A DNA stretch of 7,770 nucleotides from contig DIEY01000021.1 in NCBI GenBank assembly GCA_002418865.1, positions 1 through 7,770 of the forward strand, given 5' to 3'. Shown piece by piece: positions 6,983-7,770 of the stretch (positions within the stretch are counted from its first letter, which is position 1; each line of letters starts with the position of its first letter). The position numbers and the translations under genes were made by a program. This stretch comes from Bacteroidales bacterium UBA5762 (GTDB lineage: Bacteria; Bacteroidota; Bacteroidia; Bacteroidales; TTA-H9). Under the pieces are notes generated by a model that was given only the letters and a program-made list of their open reading frames with translations, was not told the DNA's origin and did no database searches.

Positions 6983-7419
6983 AAACCGACTCTTCGATCG
7001 CTGACATTTTCTCAGTCGATCAAACAACCAAGGCTCCCCCGCTTCCACTCTTCACATGCGGTGTTTCAGCTGGTTTCCCGTCACCCGCTGAGGATCACAT
7101 TGACCGGAAGCTTGATCTCAATGAACTCCTGATCCCACATCCGACGTCAACATTTTTTGTGCGGGTCTCGGGTGATTCAATGACCAACGCTGGAATCAAC
7201 AACGGTGACATCCTGGTTGTTGACCGATCGATCGAAGCGGTGAGCGGCAAAATCATCATCGCCGTCATCAATGGTGAGCTCACTGTCAAGCGACTTGTAA
7301 AAACTGACACTACCTGCCGACTGGTCGCGGAAAATCCTGTATATTCTCCAATCGTAATAACTGCCGAGACGGATTTCAGTGTCTGGGGAGTTGTCACCAG
7401 CGTTATCCATCAGTTTTGA
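6979..7419 (+). CDS. umuD: UmuD-like self-cleaving mutagenesis protein (peptidase S24)
   Basis: The 146-residue protein matches UmuD, the LexA-family regulator that cleaves itself when stimulated by RecA filaments and then joins UmuC to form the translesion polymerase Pol V. Visible are the cleavage site Cys27-Gly28 in FTCGVSAGFPSPAEDH (25-40), the catalytic Ser67 in RVSGDSMTNAG (62-72), GDILVVDRS (76-84) and the catalytic Lys104 in ELTVKRLV (100-107). Length is near the 139 residues of E. coli UmuD and there is no DNA-binding domain, which separates it from LexA. The start ATG overlaps the previous gene's TGA (ATGA), so it can be translated by coupling, and umuC begins 6 bases after its stop. 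Its base composition (30 of 60 G+C in line 7081-7140) is clearly richer than the upstream cassette (19 of 60 in line 6781-6840). No canonical LexA box was found next to it. It appears intact. Confidence 0.93.
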   Translation: MKTDSSIADIFSVDQTTKAPPLPLFTCGVSAGFPSPAEDHIDRKLDLNELLIPHPTSTFFVRVSGDSMTNAGINNGDILVVDRSIEAVSGKIIIAVINGELTVKRLVKTDTTCRLVAENPVYSPIVITAETDFSVWGVVTSVIHQF

Positions 7420-7677
7420 TCCTCAATGCCACCTTCTCTCAAGAAAGTCTTCGCTCTCGTAGATTGCAACAACTTCTACGCCTCATGCGAAAGGCTGTTT
7501 CGACCTGAACTGATCGGAAAGCCTGTCGTCGTTCTTTCGAATAACGACGGCTGTATCGTTGCGCGGTCGAATGAGGCGAAGGCTCTTGGAATTCCGATGG
7601 GTGCACCGTTGTTCAAGATGAAATACTTGATCGCGAAGCACGGTGTGCATGTATTCTCATCGAACTACGCGCTATAT

Positions 7678-7770
7678 CTTGGGTTTGCGCCCGGTAAGTT
7701 GATACATCTGCTAAAACCAAGGCGTGGTGGGGCTTTTAGCGGAACATGCAAATTCGGTGTGTGTCTACAA
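7678..7770. mobile_element. possible 5' end of an inserted element (group II intron suspected)
   Basis: The sequence that replaces umuC after codon 84 starts CTTGGGTTTGCGCCCGGTAAG. Bacterial group II introns usually begin GUGYG, often as GUGCGCCC; TTTGCGCCCGG at 7684-7694 resembles this with a changed first part. A strong hairpin (7707-7743) follows, as would be expected for domain I of such an intron. No intron-encoded protein or 3' domain V lies in the window, and the exact junction is uncertain by several bases. Other insertions are equally possible in principle. Confidence 0.35.
7707..7743 (+). repeat. inverted repeat, 10-bp hairpin
   Basis: TCTGCTAAAA (7707-7716) pairs with TTTTAGCGGA (7734-7743): nine Watson-Crick pairs and one G-U, around a 17-base loop in which CC and GG could extend pairing. 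There is no following T run, so it is not a typical intrinsic terminator. It lies inside the foreign sequence that interrupts umuC and supports a structured RNA. Confidence 0.6.

Larger units (their letters stand above)
7426..7770 (+). pseudogene. umuC: umuC 5' part, Y-family polymerase, apparently interrupted
   Basis: From ATG 7426 the frame encodes the start of UmuC, the catalytic subunit of Pol V: VFALVDCNNFYASCE (8-22, with the metal-binding Asp13), KPVVVLSNNDGCIVARSNEA (32-51), ALGIPMGAPLFK (53-64) and VFSSNYALY (76-84). After Tyr84 (base 7677) similarity stops. Family members continue with a DMS-type helix and, about 20 residues later, the SIDE catalytic motif; neither appears in any frame here. 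The remaining 31 codons stay open to the window edge and are rich in Gly, Cys and Lys with no family pattern. A shift of one or two bases does not restore UmuC, so this is not a simple frameshift. Either an element is inserted after about 7677, or the gene was truncated by recombination. It lies 6 bases after umuD. The call of UmuC is firm; the interruption is likely but only 93 bases of the foreign sequence are visible. Confidence 0.8.

Noticed and set aside
7095..7410. Two minus-strand open frames opposite umuD
   Set aside because: umuD has intact catalytic and cleavage motifs on the plus strand; the opposite frames show no family features.
7678..7770. A simple frameshift or sequencing error explaining the loss of UmuC similarity
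   Set aside because: None of the three plus-strand frames after 7677 shows the expected UmuC residues or the SIDE motif; two of them hit stops quickly.

Overview
The window carries a compact plus-strand operon of four AT-rich genes that runs directly into an SOS-mutagenesis umuDC pair. The organism is bacterial. The ribosome-binding regions are A/T-rich with no clear Shine-Dalgarno motif (starts at 581, 1760 and 3448), which is common in Bacteroidota/Chlorobiota-type genomes, but that assignment is only a guess. The cassette looks acquired: sampled lines of the radical-SAM gene are about one-third G+C, while umuD and umuC are near 45-50%.

Layout. Bases 1-580 hold no convincing gene, only short protein-like fragments without good starts, a 35-codon ORF, a 25-base-spaced direct repeat and weak promoter candidates; the stretch looks like degraded DNA plus the leader of the operon. 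Then follow a NurA-like nuclease (581-1747), a HerA/FtsK-type ATPase with an unusual P-loop (1760-3439), a GHKL (Hsp90/MORC-like) ATPase with a coiled-coil tail (3448-5049), and a radical SAM protein with a B12-domain-like N-terminus (5027-6982). Spacings are 12 bases, 8 bases and a 23-base overlap. umuD (6979-7419) starts inside the stop codon of the radical SAM gene (ATGA), and umuC follows 6 bases later.

umuC looks broken. It matches the family closely up to a Tyr at codon 84 and then changes abruptly into sequence that resembles no part of UmuC. That tail contains a 10-bp hairpin and a GCGCCCGG-type start reminiscent of group II intron 5' ends, so an inserted intron or other element is suspected. 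The window ends before this can be settled.

How the genes may work together. NurA and HerA homologues form an ATP-driven DNA-end-processing machine in archaea, and HerA-type ATPases paired with other effectors occur in bacterial antiphage systems. Adding a GHKL switch ATPase and a radical SAM enzyme in one tightly coupled operon is a combination I do not recognise as a named system. It is a reasonable candidate for a new defence or DNA-repair system, but the function is inferred from domains and gene order only.
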